Below are positions 18,295 to 27,068 of a stretch of DNA of 64,000 bases, piece by piece. The notes below the pieces were generated by a model that saw only the letters and a program-made list of their open reading frames with translations, made no database searches and was not told the DNA's origin. Source of the DNA: Roseiarcus sp963822215 (lineage in GTDB: Bacteria > Pseudomonadota > Alphaproteobacteria > Rhizobiales > Beijerinckiaceae); NCBI GenBank assembly GCA_963822215.1, contig CAWGGX010000010.1:558001-622000 (forward strand). The letters are read 5' to 3'. The position numbers and the translations under genes are program-made. The first letter of the stretch is position 1. Each line of letters starts with the position of its first letter.

Positions 18295-19694
18295 GCCGGC
18301 GCCCTCGCGGTCTCGTGGAGATATCGCGCCACGGCCGCTTTGTCGTTCGGGAGCACGACGATCGTTTCGGGGCGCTCCATGAGATCTGCAAGATGGGCCG
18401 GCAGTGGAGGGCGCACGCCGGTCGCGGCTTCGACCGCCTCCGGGAACTTGGCCGGGTGCGCGGTTCCGAGCGCGACCATCGGCGTCCCCGGCGCGCCAGC
18501 AAGCCCGCGCCGCGCGGCGCCGATTCCGACCGCGCTGTGCGGATCGACGATGAGCGCGCAGTCGCGATAGACGCGCGTCATCTCTGCCGCGCACTGGGCC
18601 TCATCGACGCGCTCGGCGCCGAAATCGGCGCGGATTCGCCCGAGGGTCGCCCCCGGAATCGCAAACGACCCGTCGGCGGCGAGTTGGGTCATCAGCTTCC
18701 GCACCCCTTCTGCGTCTTGGCCAGAGGCCTCGAACAGCAGGCGCTCGAAATTGGACGACACCTGAATGTCCATCGAAGGCGATTGCGTCGCCTTGACCCC
18801 GCGCGGCGCATAGCGGCCGGTCGCGAGCGTGCGCGCCAGAATATCGTTCTCATTGGTGGCGATGATCAGCCGCTCGATCGGGAGGCCCATGCGCTTGGCA
18901 TAGTAGCCGGCGAGAATATCGCCGAAGTTGCCGGTCGGCACGGCGAAGGAGATCGCCCGGTCCGGCGCGCCGAGAGCGACCGCGGCGACGAAGTAATACA
19001 CGACCTGGGCCAGAATGCGGGCCCAGTTGATCGAATTGACGCCCGACAGGCGCATCGCGTCGCGAAAACCAAGGTCGCCGAACAGATCCTTGACGATCCG
19101 CTGACAGTCGTCAAACGTGCCCTCGATCGCGAGCGCATGCACGTTGGCCTTGCCGACCGTGGTCATCTGTCGGCGCTGGACGTCCGACACGCGTCCCTGC
19201 GGATAAAGAATATAGACGTCGGTCCGGGCCAGTCCGCCGAACGCTTCGATCGCCGCCGCTCCGGTGTCGCCGGAGGTCGCGCCGAGGATGGTCGCCCGTT
19301 CGCCCCGGTCGGCCAGCACACGGTTCATCGCCCGGCCGAGCCATTGCATCGCGAAGTCCTTGAACGCCAGCGTTGGGCCATGGAACAGCTCGAGTGCGAA
19401 AAGGTTCGGCTCGATCTGAACGAGCGGCGCAGTCGCCGCGTGTCGGAACCCAACGTACGCGTCGACCGTGATCGCCTCGAGTTCGGAGGCGGAGAAATCG
19501 TCGCCAACGAACTCGGACATGACCCGCATCGCCGCGCGGTGGTAGGGCAGCCTTCGGAGCGCTCGGATGTCGTCCGGCCGCAATGCCGGTAAAGTCAGCG
19601 GCGTATAAAGGCCGCCGTCCCGGGCGAGGCCGGTGAGAAGCGCGTCGGCAAAGCCGAGGATCGGCGCCGCCCCGCGCGTCGAAACATACTGCAC
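18291..19694 (-). CDS. thrC: Threonine synthase
   Basis: A 467-residue PLP enzyme converting O-phosphohomoserine to threonine. The N-terminus QYVSTRGAAPILGFADALLTGLARDGGLY is the ThrC signature, and PLP binds the lysine in LAFKDFAMQW. GATSGDTGAAAIEAF and a phosphate-binding FAVPTGNFGDILAGYYAKRMG are also present. The length matches the longer proteobacterial ThrC class. The start is GTG with GAGGA upstream. It heads the thrC-M16 peptidase-GNAT-EAL row found in many Rhizobiales. Confidence 0.95.
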   Translation of the reverse strand: MQYVSTRGAAPILGFADALLTGLARDGGLYTPLTLPALRPDDIRALRRLPYHRAAMRVMSEFVGDDFSASELEAITVDAYVGFRHAATAPLVQIEPNLFALELFHGPTLAFKDFAMQWLGRAMNRVLADRGERATILGATSGDTGAAAIEAFGGLARTDVYILYPQGRVSDVQRRQMTTVGKANVHALAIEGTFDDCQRIVKDLFGDLGFRDAMRLSGVNSINWARILAQVVYYFVAAVALGAPDRAISFAVPTGNFGDILAGYYAKRMGLPIERLIIATNENDILARTLATGRYAPRGVKATQSPSMDIQVSSNFERLLFEASGQDAEGVRKLMTQLAADGSFAIPGATLGRIRADFGAERVDEAQCAAEMTRVYRDCALIVDPHSAVGIGAARRGLAGAPGTPMVALGTAHPAKFPEAVEAATGVRPPLPAHLADLMERPETIVVLPNDKAAVARYLHETARAPA

Positions 19695-19928
19695 GAACTG
19701 GAAATCCTCAGCCGATCTGACCGTCGTCTATCGCAAAAACCGCGAAAGGAAAACGGCGGCGGACATGCCCTGACGAATGGGGCCAAACCAAGACGGCACC
19801 TCACAATTTGCGCGAGCCGACCGGATTGGGCGGCGATGGCCTTGATAAACGCGTCGAACCGTCTCTAATTTAATGTCGAAGAGCAGCGCTGCGGAAGGGA
19901 GGTCGCAGCGTAAGCGGGGTGTGAGGGC

Positions 19929-21185
19929 ATGGCGAAAACATTTGCGACGTTGCTTGGAAAGCTGGTGCGGACGGGCAACCTGGAAGTGGAGACAGCGGAC
20001 GGCAATCGCCACAGGTTCGGCGACGGCTCAGGACCAAAACTCGGCGCGCGGCTCCTTGATCATGCGGCTGAACGAGAACTGCTGCTCGACCCGGCCTTCT
20101 CGCTCGGCCAGCTGTACATGGACGGTCGCTTCGTCGTTACCGAGGGCTCGCTTTATGAAATTCTCGAACTCGGCGCCAAGAACCTCGCAAGTCTCGAGGA
20201 GCTTCCCTGGGTGAAGGCAATCGAGAAAGCCCGCATCGTTTTCCGCGATTTTCATCAGCGTAACGACCGCAAGCGGGCGAAAGCCAACATCTCGCGTCAC
20301 TACGACCACGACCGGCGGATCTACAATCTCTTTCTCGACGCCGACCGGCAGTATTCCTGCGCCTATTTCGAGCATCCGGGCCAGTCGCTCGACGATGCCC
20401 AGCGGGCCAAAAAGCGCCATATCGCGGCCAAGCTGCTCGTTGAGGAGGGCGCCTCGGTGCTCGACATCGGCTGCGGCTTCGGCGGCATGGCGCTTTATCT
20501 CGCCGGCGTCGCGGGTGCTGCAAAGGCGACCGGCGTCACGTTGTCGGAAGAGCAGGAGGCGGTCGCAAAGGAGCGCGCGCGGGCCTCAGGCTTCGCCGAG
20601 CGCCTCGATTTCCGCCTGCAGGACTATCGCGATGTGAAGGAGACGTTCGATCGCATCGTCTCGGTCGGCATGTTCGAGCATGTCGGGGCCGCACGCTACG
20701 ACGAGTTCTTCCTGAACGTGCGCCGGCTGCTCAAAGACGGCGGCGTGATGCTGCTCCATTCGATTGGCCGCAACTCGATTCCGGGCGCGACCAACGCCTG
20801 GATTCGCAAGTACATTTTCCCGGGGGGCTACATACCAAGCTTGTCAGAGGTCTTGCCAGCAATCGAGCGGTCCGGACTCTATGTCACCGATGTCGAGATC
20901 CTGCGCCTGCATTACGCCGAAACGTTGCGGGCCTGGCGAGAGCAGTTCATGGCGCATTGGGACGAGGCCAAGGCGATCGAGGGAGAGCGGTTCTGCAGGA
21001 TGTGGGAGTTCTACCTGGCGGGCTCGGAGACGTCTTTCCGCGTCGACGGCCACATGGTGTTCCAGATCCAGCTCGCCAAGCGCCAGGACGCAGTTCCACT
21101 CACCCGCGACTACATCCTCGAGCGCGAGGACGCGCTACGCCGCAGGGAGGCGGCGCAGCCTCTGTTGCGACAGGCCGCCGAATAG
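19929..21185 (+). CDS. cfa: Cyclopropane-fatty-acyl-phospholipid synthase
   Basis: A 418-residue SAM-dependent enzyme that adds a methylene across double bonds of membrane phospholipid acyl chains. Residues ~1-130 form the lipid-binding N-terminal domain. The SAM motif I is VLDIGCGFGGMALYLA (about 175-190), and RIVSVGMFEHVGAARYDEFF and WIRKYIFPGGYIPSLSEV are diagnostic of the Cfa family. It stands alone, divergent from thrC across a 234-bp gap. A membrane-stress role is typical of the family. Confidence 0.9.
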   Translation: MAKTFATLLGKLVRTGNLEVETADGNRHRFGDGSGPKLGARLLDHAAERELLLDPAFSLGQLYMDGRFVVTEGSLYEILELGAKNLASLEELPWVKAIEKARIVFRDFHQRNDRKRAKANISRHYDHDRRIYNLFLDADRQYSCAYFEHPGQSLDDAQRAKKRHIAAKLLVEEGASVLDIGCGFGGMALYLAGVAGAAKATGVTLSEEQEAVAKERARASGFAERLDFRLQDYRDVKETFDRIVSVGMFEHVGAARYDEFFLNVRRLLKDGGVMLLHSIGRNSIPGATNAWIRKYIFPGGYIPSLSEVLPAIERSGLYVTDVEILRLHYAETLRAWREQFMAHWDEAKAIEGERFCRMWEFYLAGSETSFRVDGHMVFQIQLAKRQDAVPLTRDYILEREDALRRREAAQPLLRQAAE

Positions 21186-21221
21186 CCCCGGGGGGCGCGG
21201 AACTGGCCCCGGTGGGTATGT

Positions 21222-21512
21222 TCAGGCTGCCGCCGCCTCTGCAAAACGGACGGCAAGTCCGCTCACAGTGACGCGCTGAAGCGCGACGCCCTCAATGTCG
21301 ACGCCTTTGACCCCGTCCACCTCGAACCGGACATCGACGATGGCGTCGGCATCGTACTCGGCGGCTTCACGGACGAGTGACCCGATCGCCGCCTTCCGCT
21401 CCTCTTCGGTTCCCGGCTCCGCGGCCGCCCGCCAGCGCGTGGTCGCGGTGACGCGGCCGATCACAGTGAAGTCGCGGCCGTCATCCATACCGGCGGAAAA
21501 ACTGACTTTCAT
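21222..21512 (-). CDS. YbjQ/UPF0145-like small protein
   Basis: A 96-residue protein. The segment VREAAEYDADAIVDVRFEVDGVKG resembles the core of the YbjQ/UPF0145 (DUF74) 'heavy-metal-binding' family (LGADAVVGVRF), a pentameric fold of unknown function. Family metal binding is inferred only; no cysteine or histidine cluster is visible here. It lies between the ends of cfa and pnp on the minus strand. Confidence 0.6.
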   Translation of the reverse strand: MKVSFSAGMDDGRDFTVIGRVTATTRWRAAAEPGTEEERKAAIGSLVREAAEYDADAIVDVRFEVDGVKGVDIEGVALQRVTVSGLAVRFAEAAAA

Positions 21513-21624
21513 GTCATCCCCACTTCTTCGCCCCCGCAGCGATTTTGATAGCGCCGCCTCCTTACCAGCCCGTTAAACTAAGCCTTCTTAGACCGGGCCT
21601 TCCCCGACTGCTCCGCTGGGTTCC

Positions 21625-21655
21625 GAAAGAAAAACGGCGCCTCAAGCGGGCGCCG
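21625..21655 (-). terminator. Intrinsic terminator of pnp
   Basis: On the minus strand CGGCGCC (21655-21649), a 7-base loop and GGCGCCG (21641-21635) form a perfect stem followed by TTTTTCTTTC. It is 24 bases after the pnp stop codon and is the clearest rho-independent terminator in the window. Confidence 0.8.
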
Positions 21656-21678
21656 CTCCAAGAACCCATGCTCTTGCT

Positions 21679-23827
21679 TCAGTCGGCGGCGACGTTCGCT
21701 GTCTCGGCAGCCTGCGCCTTCTCGAGATCGGCGCCGGTCTGCTGGTCGACGACCCGCATCGATAGTTTCACCTTGCCGCGGTCGTCGTGGCCGAGCACCT
21801 TGACCTTGACCTTATCGCCTTCCTTGACGACGTCGGTCGTCTTGGCGACCCGCCCCTTGGCGAGCTGGGAGATGTGGACAAGGCCGTCCTTGGAGCCGAA
21901 GAAATTGACGAAGGCGCCGAACTCGACCGTCTTGACCACCGTGCCGTCGTAGATCGCGCCGACTTCCGGTTCGGAGGCGATCGACTTGATCCAGTTGATG
22001 GCGGCCTTGATCTTCGCGCCGTCGCTGGAAGCGATTTTCACGGTGCCGTCATCCTCGATATTGATCTTGGCGCCGGTCTTCTCGACGATCTCGCGGATCA
22101 CCTTACCGCCCGTGCCGATCACTTCGCGGATCTTGTCGGTCGGGATCTTCATCGTCTCGATGCGCGGGGCGAACTCGCCGAGTTCGGCGCGCGCGCCGGT
22201 GATCGCCTTGCTCATCTCGCCGAGGATGTGCAGACGGCCGTCGCGCGCCTGGGCGAGCGCGACCCGCATGATCTCCTCGGTGATGCCGGCGATCTTGATG
22301 TCCATCTGCAGCGAAGTGACTCCTTCGCTGGTGCCTGCGACCTTGAAGTCCATGTCGCCGAGGTGGTCCTCGTCGCCGAGGATGTCCGACAGGACCGCAA
22401 AGCGCAAGTCTTCCAGGATGAGCCCCATCGCGATGCCGGCGGTCGGTCGCTTCAGCGGAACACCGGCGTCCATCAGCGCAAGCGACGAGCCGCAAACCGT
22501 GGCCATGGACGACGAGCCGTTCGAACTCGGTGATCTCGGAAACCACCCGGATCGTGTAGGGGAACTCGGCTGCGGTCGGCAGCATCGGACGGATCGCGCG
22601 CCAGGCAAGTTTGCCGTGACCGATCTCGCGCCGACCGGGCGTCCCCATGCGGCCGGTCTCGCCGACCGAGTAAGGCGGGAAGTTGTAGTGGAGCAGAAAC
22701 CGCTCCTTGTAGGTGCCGTCAAGCGAGTCGACGTACTGTTCGTCTTCGCCGGTGCCGAGCGTGGCCACCACAAGCGCCTGCGTCTCGCCGCGGGTGAAGA
22801 GCGCGGAGCCGTGGGTTCGCGGGAGCACCCCGACCTGCGCCAGGATGGGCCGGACGGTCGTCAGGTCGCGACCGTCGATGCGCCGGCCGTGGTCGAGGAT
22901 ATTCCAGCGCACGACCTTGGCCTGGGCGTTGTGGATCGCCTCCGCGACTTCGGAGGCCGGAAACTTGGCTTCGCCGCCTTCCGGCGCGAGGGCAGCCGTC
23001 ACCTTGGCCTTGACGGCGTCGACCGCCGCATAGCGCTCCTGTTTTTGCGTGATCGCGTAAGCCGCCCGGAGATCGGCCTCGCCCACCTCGAGAACGGCCT
23101 TCTCGACCTCCGCTCGGTCGCTTGCGGGAAGGTCGCGCGGCTCCTTGGCCGCCTTCTCGGCGAGGCGGATGATCGCGTCGATAACGGGCTGAAATCCGGC
23201 ATGGCCGGCCATCACTGCCTTCAGCATCGTCTCTTCGCTGAGCTCCTGGGCCTCCAACTCGACCATCAGCACGGCGTCGGCGGTGCCGGCGACGACGAGA
23301 TCGAGGGTCGAATCCTTCATCTCCTCGACCGTCGGGTTGACCTTGACCTCGCCCTTGATCACGCCGACCCGGGCCGCGCCGACGGGCCCCATGAACGGCA
23401 CGCCCGACAGCGTCAGGGCCGCCGAAGCGGCGACCAAGGCGAGAATGTCGGAATCCGACTCGAGATCATAAGACAGCACGGTCGCGATGATCTGCGTGTC
23501 GCAGCGGAACTCGTCGGGGAAAAGCGGGCGGATCGGACGGTCGATCAGGCGCGACACCAGGGTTTCGCGCTCTGACGGGCGGCCTTCGCGCTTGAGGTAG
23601 CCGCCGGGGATGCGGCCGGCGGCGAAGGTCTTCTCCTGATAGTGGACGGTGAGGGGGAAAAAGTCCTGGCCGGGCTTGGCGGACTTCTCGGCGACGACCG
23701 TGGCGAGCACGGTGGTCTCGCCCCAGGTCGCCAGCACGGCGCCGTCCGCCTGACGGGCGATGCGGCCGGTTTCCAGCACGAGCGTGCGCCCGCACCAGTC
23801 GAGTTCTTCGCGTTGAATATCAAACAT
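21679..23827 (-). CDS. pnp: Polyribonucleotide nucleotidyltransferase (PNPase), split by a one-base frameshift
   Basis: The 5' frame (start 23827, MFDIQREELDW) holds the first RNase PH domain, the helical linker and the beginning of the second RNase PH domain up to RVVSEITE. The 3' frame then gives NGSSSMATVCGSSLALMDAGVPL, KH (IREVIGTGGKVIREI) and S1 (VGAIYDGTVVKTVEFGAFV) domains to the stop at 21679. One extra base (AA on the + strand at 22524-22525, read TT) separates them; removing it restores SEITESNGSSS and a normal ~715-residue enzyme. PNPase degrades RNA 3'-5' in the degradosome. Because the remainder is perfectly conserved, the shift may be a sequencing error. It follows rpsO in the usual order. 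Confidence 0.88.
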
Positions 23828-23848
23828 CTTTCTTCATCCTGTGGTGGG

Positions 23849-23972
23849 ATGCGAAAGCCTGCGGTCCATGCTGCCCGCTTCTTCGGGCTCGTCATCGGCA
23901 AGACGGCCGGGGGCTGGGCGGAACTGTCGCTCCAGCCCCCGGCGATCCTGCCATGACGCAAGGCTTTCGCAT
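23849..23972 (-). promoter_or_regulatory. Nested stem-loops in the rpsO-pnp spacer
   Basis: ATGCGAAAGCCT (23849-23860) is the exact inverse of 23961-23972, enclosing a second perfect 12-bp stem, GCCGGGGGCTGG (23906-23917) with 23932-23943 and a 14-base loop. In the transcript this lies in the pnp leader just before the start codon. E. coli pnp is autoregulated through RNase III cleavage of a leader stem-loop at the same place, so a similar role is inferred. Confidence 0.55.
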
Positions 23973-24055
23973 GTCGAATGCGGACGCCGGCCCTTGCCGC
24001 CGCCCGAGTGGGTAAAGGGAGCGCCTCGTGCGAGGCGTCCCTTGCGGTTCGAGGC

Positions 24056-24325
24056 TTAGCGGCGGATGCCGAGGCGCTCGATCAAAGACTTGTAACGCGC
24101 TTCGTCCTGCTTCTTGACGTAGTCGAGCAGCGTGCGGCGCTGAGAGACCATCTTGAGCAGACCGCGCCGCGAGTGGTTGTCCTTGACGTGGGTCTTGAAA
24201 TGGCCGGTCAGGTTGGCGATCCGCTCGGTGAGAATCGCGATCTGAACCTCCGGCGAGCCGGTGTCGCCGACCTTTTGGGCATACTGGTTGATGAGCGCGG
24301 TCTTGCGCTCGGCGGTGATCGACAT
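24056..24325 (-). CDS. rpsO: Small ribosomal subunit protein uS15
   Basis: An 89-residue protein with the standard S15 length and sequence: MSITAERKTALINQYAQK, GSPEVQIAILTERIANLTGHFK, DNHSRRGLLKMVSQRRTLLDYVKK. It binds 16S rRNA helices 20-22 early in 30S assembly and often represses its own mRNA. pnp follows downstream. The truB gene usually found just upstream in relatives is absent from this window. Confidence 0.97.
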   Translation of the reverse strand: MSITAERKTALINQYAQKVGDTGSPEVQIAILTERIANLTGHFKTHVKDNHSRRGLLKMVSQRRTLLDYVKKQDEARYKSLIERLGIRR

Positions 24326-24420
24326 CGAATGTTTCCTTGATCTGCGGCCGCCCTTAGGCCTGCCTCTTGTCCAAAAAACGGCCGAGCCGGGATGCCGTCC
24401 AGGTCGGTCGTAACGAGAAA

Positions 24421-24480
24421 ATCCGCCGGCCTTCCGGGCGGCGGATCGCGCGCTTATACAGATTTTGCGCCGCGGCGCCA
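24421..24480 (-). promoter_or_regulatory. Candidate rpsO promoter and 5' leader hairpin
   Basis: On the minus strand a TATAAG -10-like element (24458-24453) has a weak TGGCGC (24480-24475) 16 bases upstream. The predicted transcript would begin near 24446, at a perfect 8-bp stem (ATCCGCCG 24421-24428 with 24439-24446, 10-base loop) followed by TTTTC. It could be an S15-binding autoregulatory leader or an attenuator. This is sequence-based inference only. Confidence 0.35.
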
Positions 24481-24595
24481 GCGTTTTCTCCGTCGGGCAG
24501 CAATTCTAAAAGTGGTTCATTTTTGGGATTGAACGAAGCCGCTATCGCGGCGGAAGCGGAAGGGAGCGGATGATCGGCGGGATGGAGTGAATGTC

Positions 24596-24644
24596 CTCCT
24601 GCCTGAGAGGATGGGGTGTTCAGTAGCCCCCTCTCAGGCAGGAG
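24596..24644 (+). promoter_or_regulatory. Hairpin sequestering the recombinase ribosome site
   Basis: CTCCTGCCTGAGAGG (24596-24610) pairs perfectly with 24630-24644 around a 19-base loop. The right arm ends GGCAGGAG, the only Shine-Dalgarno-like sequence before the recombinase ATG at 24651. Folding would hide it, limiting translation from read-through transcripts. As a terminal hairpin it might also be a recognition structure for the HUH transposase. Confidence 0.55.
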
Positions 24645-24650
24645 TTTCAG

Positions 24651-25511
24651 ATGGCCGAGATGAGCCCTCTGCGTCGCGGGATGGTCGAGGACATGACGAT
24701 CCGCAATCTGTCGCCGGCGACCCAGCAATCGTACATCCACGCGGTTTCGAAGTTCAGCCGATATTTCGGCCATTCGCCGGATCGGCTCGGGTTGGAAGAC
24801 GTCCGCGCCTACCAGGTGCATTTGATCTCGAAAGGGATCTCCTGGGCGTCGCTCAATCAGGTCGTGTGCGCGCTGCGTTTCTTCTACGGGGTGACGCTCG
24901 GCGACGAGGCGATCCCGGAGCGGATCGCCTACGCCCGCGAGCCGCGCAAGCTGCCGGCCGTGTTGAGCGCCGGCGAAGTCGTCCGCTTTCTTGAAGCCGT
25001 CTCGAGCCTCAAGGCTCGGGTCGCGCTGACCACCGCCTATGCCGCAGGCTTGCGGGTGTCAGAGGTCGTCGGCCTGAAGGCGCCCGACATCGACAGCGAC
25101 CGCATGGTCATCCGGGTCGAATGCGGCAAGGGCGGCAAGGAGCGCTACGTCATGTTGTCCGAGCAATTGCTCGGCATCCTGCGCAGCTACTGGCGTCTCG
25201 CGCATCCCGAACGGTTTTTGTTCCCGGGTCGCGACAAGCACAGGCCGATCGAGCCGACGGTCCTGCACGCCGCCTGCCGTTCGGCGCGCGTCGCGGCCGG
25301 CATCGACAAGCGCGTGAGCGTGCACGTTCTGCGCCACAGCTTCGCGACCCATCTCCTGGAGAGCGGCGTCGACATTCGCATCATCCAGGTCTTGCTCGGA
25401 CACGAGAATCTGTCGACGACGGCGCGCTACACGCACGTGTCATCGCAGGTGATCGCCAGGACTGAGAGCCCTCTCGACCGGCTCTCGCTGCAGGTGACGC
25501 CGCCGGAGTAG
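24651..25511 (+). CDS. Tyrosine-type recombinase/integrase (XerC/D-like) of the IS91 unit
   Basis: A 286-residue phage-integrase family protein. An N-terminal SAM-like core-binding domain (TIRNLSPATQQSYIHAVSKF) is followed by a complete catalytic domain: Arg in AAGLRVSEVVGL, Lys in GKGGKERYV, HxxR in HVLRHSFATHLLE, His in LLGHENLSTTARYTHV, and the nucleophile Tyr in the same block. It is adjacent (3 bases) to an IS91 transposase; paired integrase-IS91 genes recur in proteobacterial mobile units. Its likely role is strand exchange or resolution for the element, not chromosome dimer resolution. Confidence 0.88.
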   Translation: MAEMSPLRRGMVEDMTIRNLSPATQQSYIHAVSKFSRYFGHSPDRLGLEDVRAYQVHLISKGISWASLNQVVCALRFFYGVTLGDEAIPERIAYAREPRKLPAVLSAGEVVRFLEAVSSLKARVALTTAYAAGLRVSEVVGLKAPDIDSDRMVIRVECGKGGKERYVMLSEQLLGILRSYWRLAHPERFLFPGRDKHRPIEPTVLHAACRSARVAAGIDKRVSVHVLRHSFATHLLESGVDIRIIQVLLGHENLSTTARYTHVSSQVIARTESPLDRLSLQVTPPE

Positions 25512-25514
25512 CCG

Positions 25515-26687
25515 GTGACGGCGCGGCCGGCGTTCGAACTGGCCGATGTCTTCCACCGTCACGGCGAGACTTACGAACGAGCGAACGCCGGACATCTCGG
25601 GCGCGTCGAGCGGCGCGTGATCGGAGCGATCACGGCCTGCCGCACGGCGTCGCTCGGCGGTCATGTCGAGCTCTGCGACGATTGCGGGCTCACCCGCATC
25701 GCTTACAACTCGTGCAGAAACCGCCATTGCGGGAAGTGTCAGGGGTCGGCGCGCGCGGAGTGGCTCGCTGCTCGTCAGGCCGAACTGCTGCCGGTTCCCT
25801 ACTTCCACGTGGTCTTCACCCTGCCGCCGGCGGCGGCCGGGATCGCTTTCCAGAACAAGCAAACGGTCTACGGCCTGTTGATGCGCGCCGCCGCCCAGGC
25901 GCTCATGACGCTTGCCGCCGAGCGTCTGGGCGCCAGGATCGGCCTCATCGCCGTCCTGCATACCTGGGGACAGACGCTGACCCACCACCCCCATGTCCAT
26001 TGTCTGGTTCCCGGCGGCGGCGTTGCCCTCGATGGTCAGCGATGGGTCTGCAAACCCAACTTCCTGCTCTCCGTCCGCGCCCTGTCGAAGACCTTCCGCC
26101 GCCTGTTCCTCGACGGCCTGGAAACCGCTTTCCGGCGCGGCGAACTCGGTTTCTTCGGCGACCTGGTCCCGCTCGCCGAGGCCGCCGCGTTCGCCGAACG
26201 CATGCGCGCTCTGCGCCAAGGCCCCTTCGTCGTCTACGCCAAGCCGCCATTCGGCGGACCCGCGCGCGTGCTCGCCTATCTCGCCCGCTACACGCATCGA
26301 ACCGCCATCGCCAATACGAGGCTCGTAGTCGTCGGCGACGATGAAGTCGCGTTCTCCTACAAGGACTATCGTCGCGGCGGGCGCCCCCGCGTCATGCGCC
26401 TCGCCCCGCACGAGTTCATCCGGCGTTTCCTGCTCCACGTCCTGCCCGACGGCTTTCACCGCATCCGGCACTACGGCTTTCTCGCCAAGGGCGACCGAGG
26501 CGAGAGCCTCGCGCGCTTGCGCCGCCTGCTTCAGCCCCAGCCGACCGGCGAGCCCGCCGCCGCCAGCGAGCCACAGCCAGACAAACACGCCCGCGAGCCG
26601 TTTGCCCGCTGCCCGGATTGCGGCGGTCTCATGCGCCGCATCGGCCTCGTTGACCCGGCCGCCGCATTCCGCTGCGACACATCATGA
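25515..26687 (+). CDS. IS91-family transposase (HUH, rolling-circle)
   Basis: A 390-residue protein. An N-terminal zinc ribbon (CDDCG...CRNRHCGKCQ, about residues 54-77) is followed by the Y2/HUH nuclease: HPHVHCLVPGGG is the HUH metal motif and YLARYTHRTAI contains the catalytic tyrosine region. A second small zinc motif, CPDCGG, is near the end. IS91 enzymes transpose by rolling-circle replication. It starts at GTG 25515, 3 bases after the recombinase stop. The frame appears intact. Confidence 0.9.
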   Translation: MTARPAFELADVFHRHGETYERANAGHLGRVERRVIGAITACRTASLGGHVELCDDCGLTRIAYNSCRNRHCGKCQGSARAEWLAARQAELLPVPYFHVVFTLPPAAAGIAFQNKQTVYGLLMRAAAQALMTLAAERLGARIGLIAVLHTWGQTLTHHPHVHCLVPGGGVALDGQRWVCKPNFLLSVRALSKTFRRLFLDGLETAFRRGELGFFGDLVPLAEAAAFAERMRALRQGPFVVYAKPPFGGPARVLAYLARYTHRTAIANTRLVVVGDDEVAFSYKDYRRGGRPRVMRLAPHEFIRRFLLHVLPDGFHRIRHYGFLAKGDRGESLARLRRLLQPQPTGEPAAASEPQPDKHAREPFARCPDCGGLMRRIGLVDPAAAFRCDTS

Positions 26688-26968
26688 CCTCGAGTCTCGC
26701 CCCCACCTCGATCGCCCGTCCTCGCCCCCACCACCAAGCCGCTCAAGCCGCCGGCGATGAGGCTTCTTGCCGTCGCCGCTCCGCTTCGACCCAGATCCCC
26801 TCGCTGCTAACCCTCCAGAGCGCGCCCGAATCCCGCCGCCGCGCCTCCGAACCGCTCAACGGTCTCCTCCAGCTGAACGCGCAGGGCAAAGACGCGCCGT
26901 CAAACCCGAGCGCCCTCGCGCGCTTTCCCCATAGCGCCTGACCGGCCCGCGCCTTCGTTCAATCCGGC

Positions 26969-27024
26969 TTATGTGAGGTCGCCTTCCCTGGCCCACAAAC
27001 CTGTGCGCCGGCGACCTCACATAA
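26969..27024. repeat. 15-bp perfect inverted repeat between the two transposases
   Basis: TTATGTGAGGTCGCC (26969-26983) is exactly inverted at 27010-27024, with a 26-base spacer. It lies just beyond the IS91 unit's right end and before the ISNCY-like gene. It may be a terminal hairpin of one of the two elements. Confidence 0.5.
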
Positions 27025-27068
27025 CCCTCCAGATTCCCAAATCAGCGGGACCATGATTCACGCTAGGG

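Larger units (their letters stand above)
24526..26965 (+). mobile_element. IS91-family unit with associated tyrosine recombinase
   Basis: GGATTGAACGAAG (24526-24538) reappears inverted at 26953-26965, enclosing the recombinase and the HUH transposase. GAAC at 24531 matches the tetranucleotide target known for IS91. The unit appears to have landed within the left end of the ISNCY-like element. The exact ends are uncertain because IS91 elements lack normal inverted termini; 26688-26952 has no convincing gene and may be the terminal region. Confidence 0.55.

Noticed and set aside
26684..26941. An 85-codon frame overlapping the IS91 transposase stop
   Set aside because: Low-complexity Ser/Pro/Arg composition with no family; more likely the terminal region of the element.
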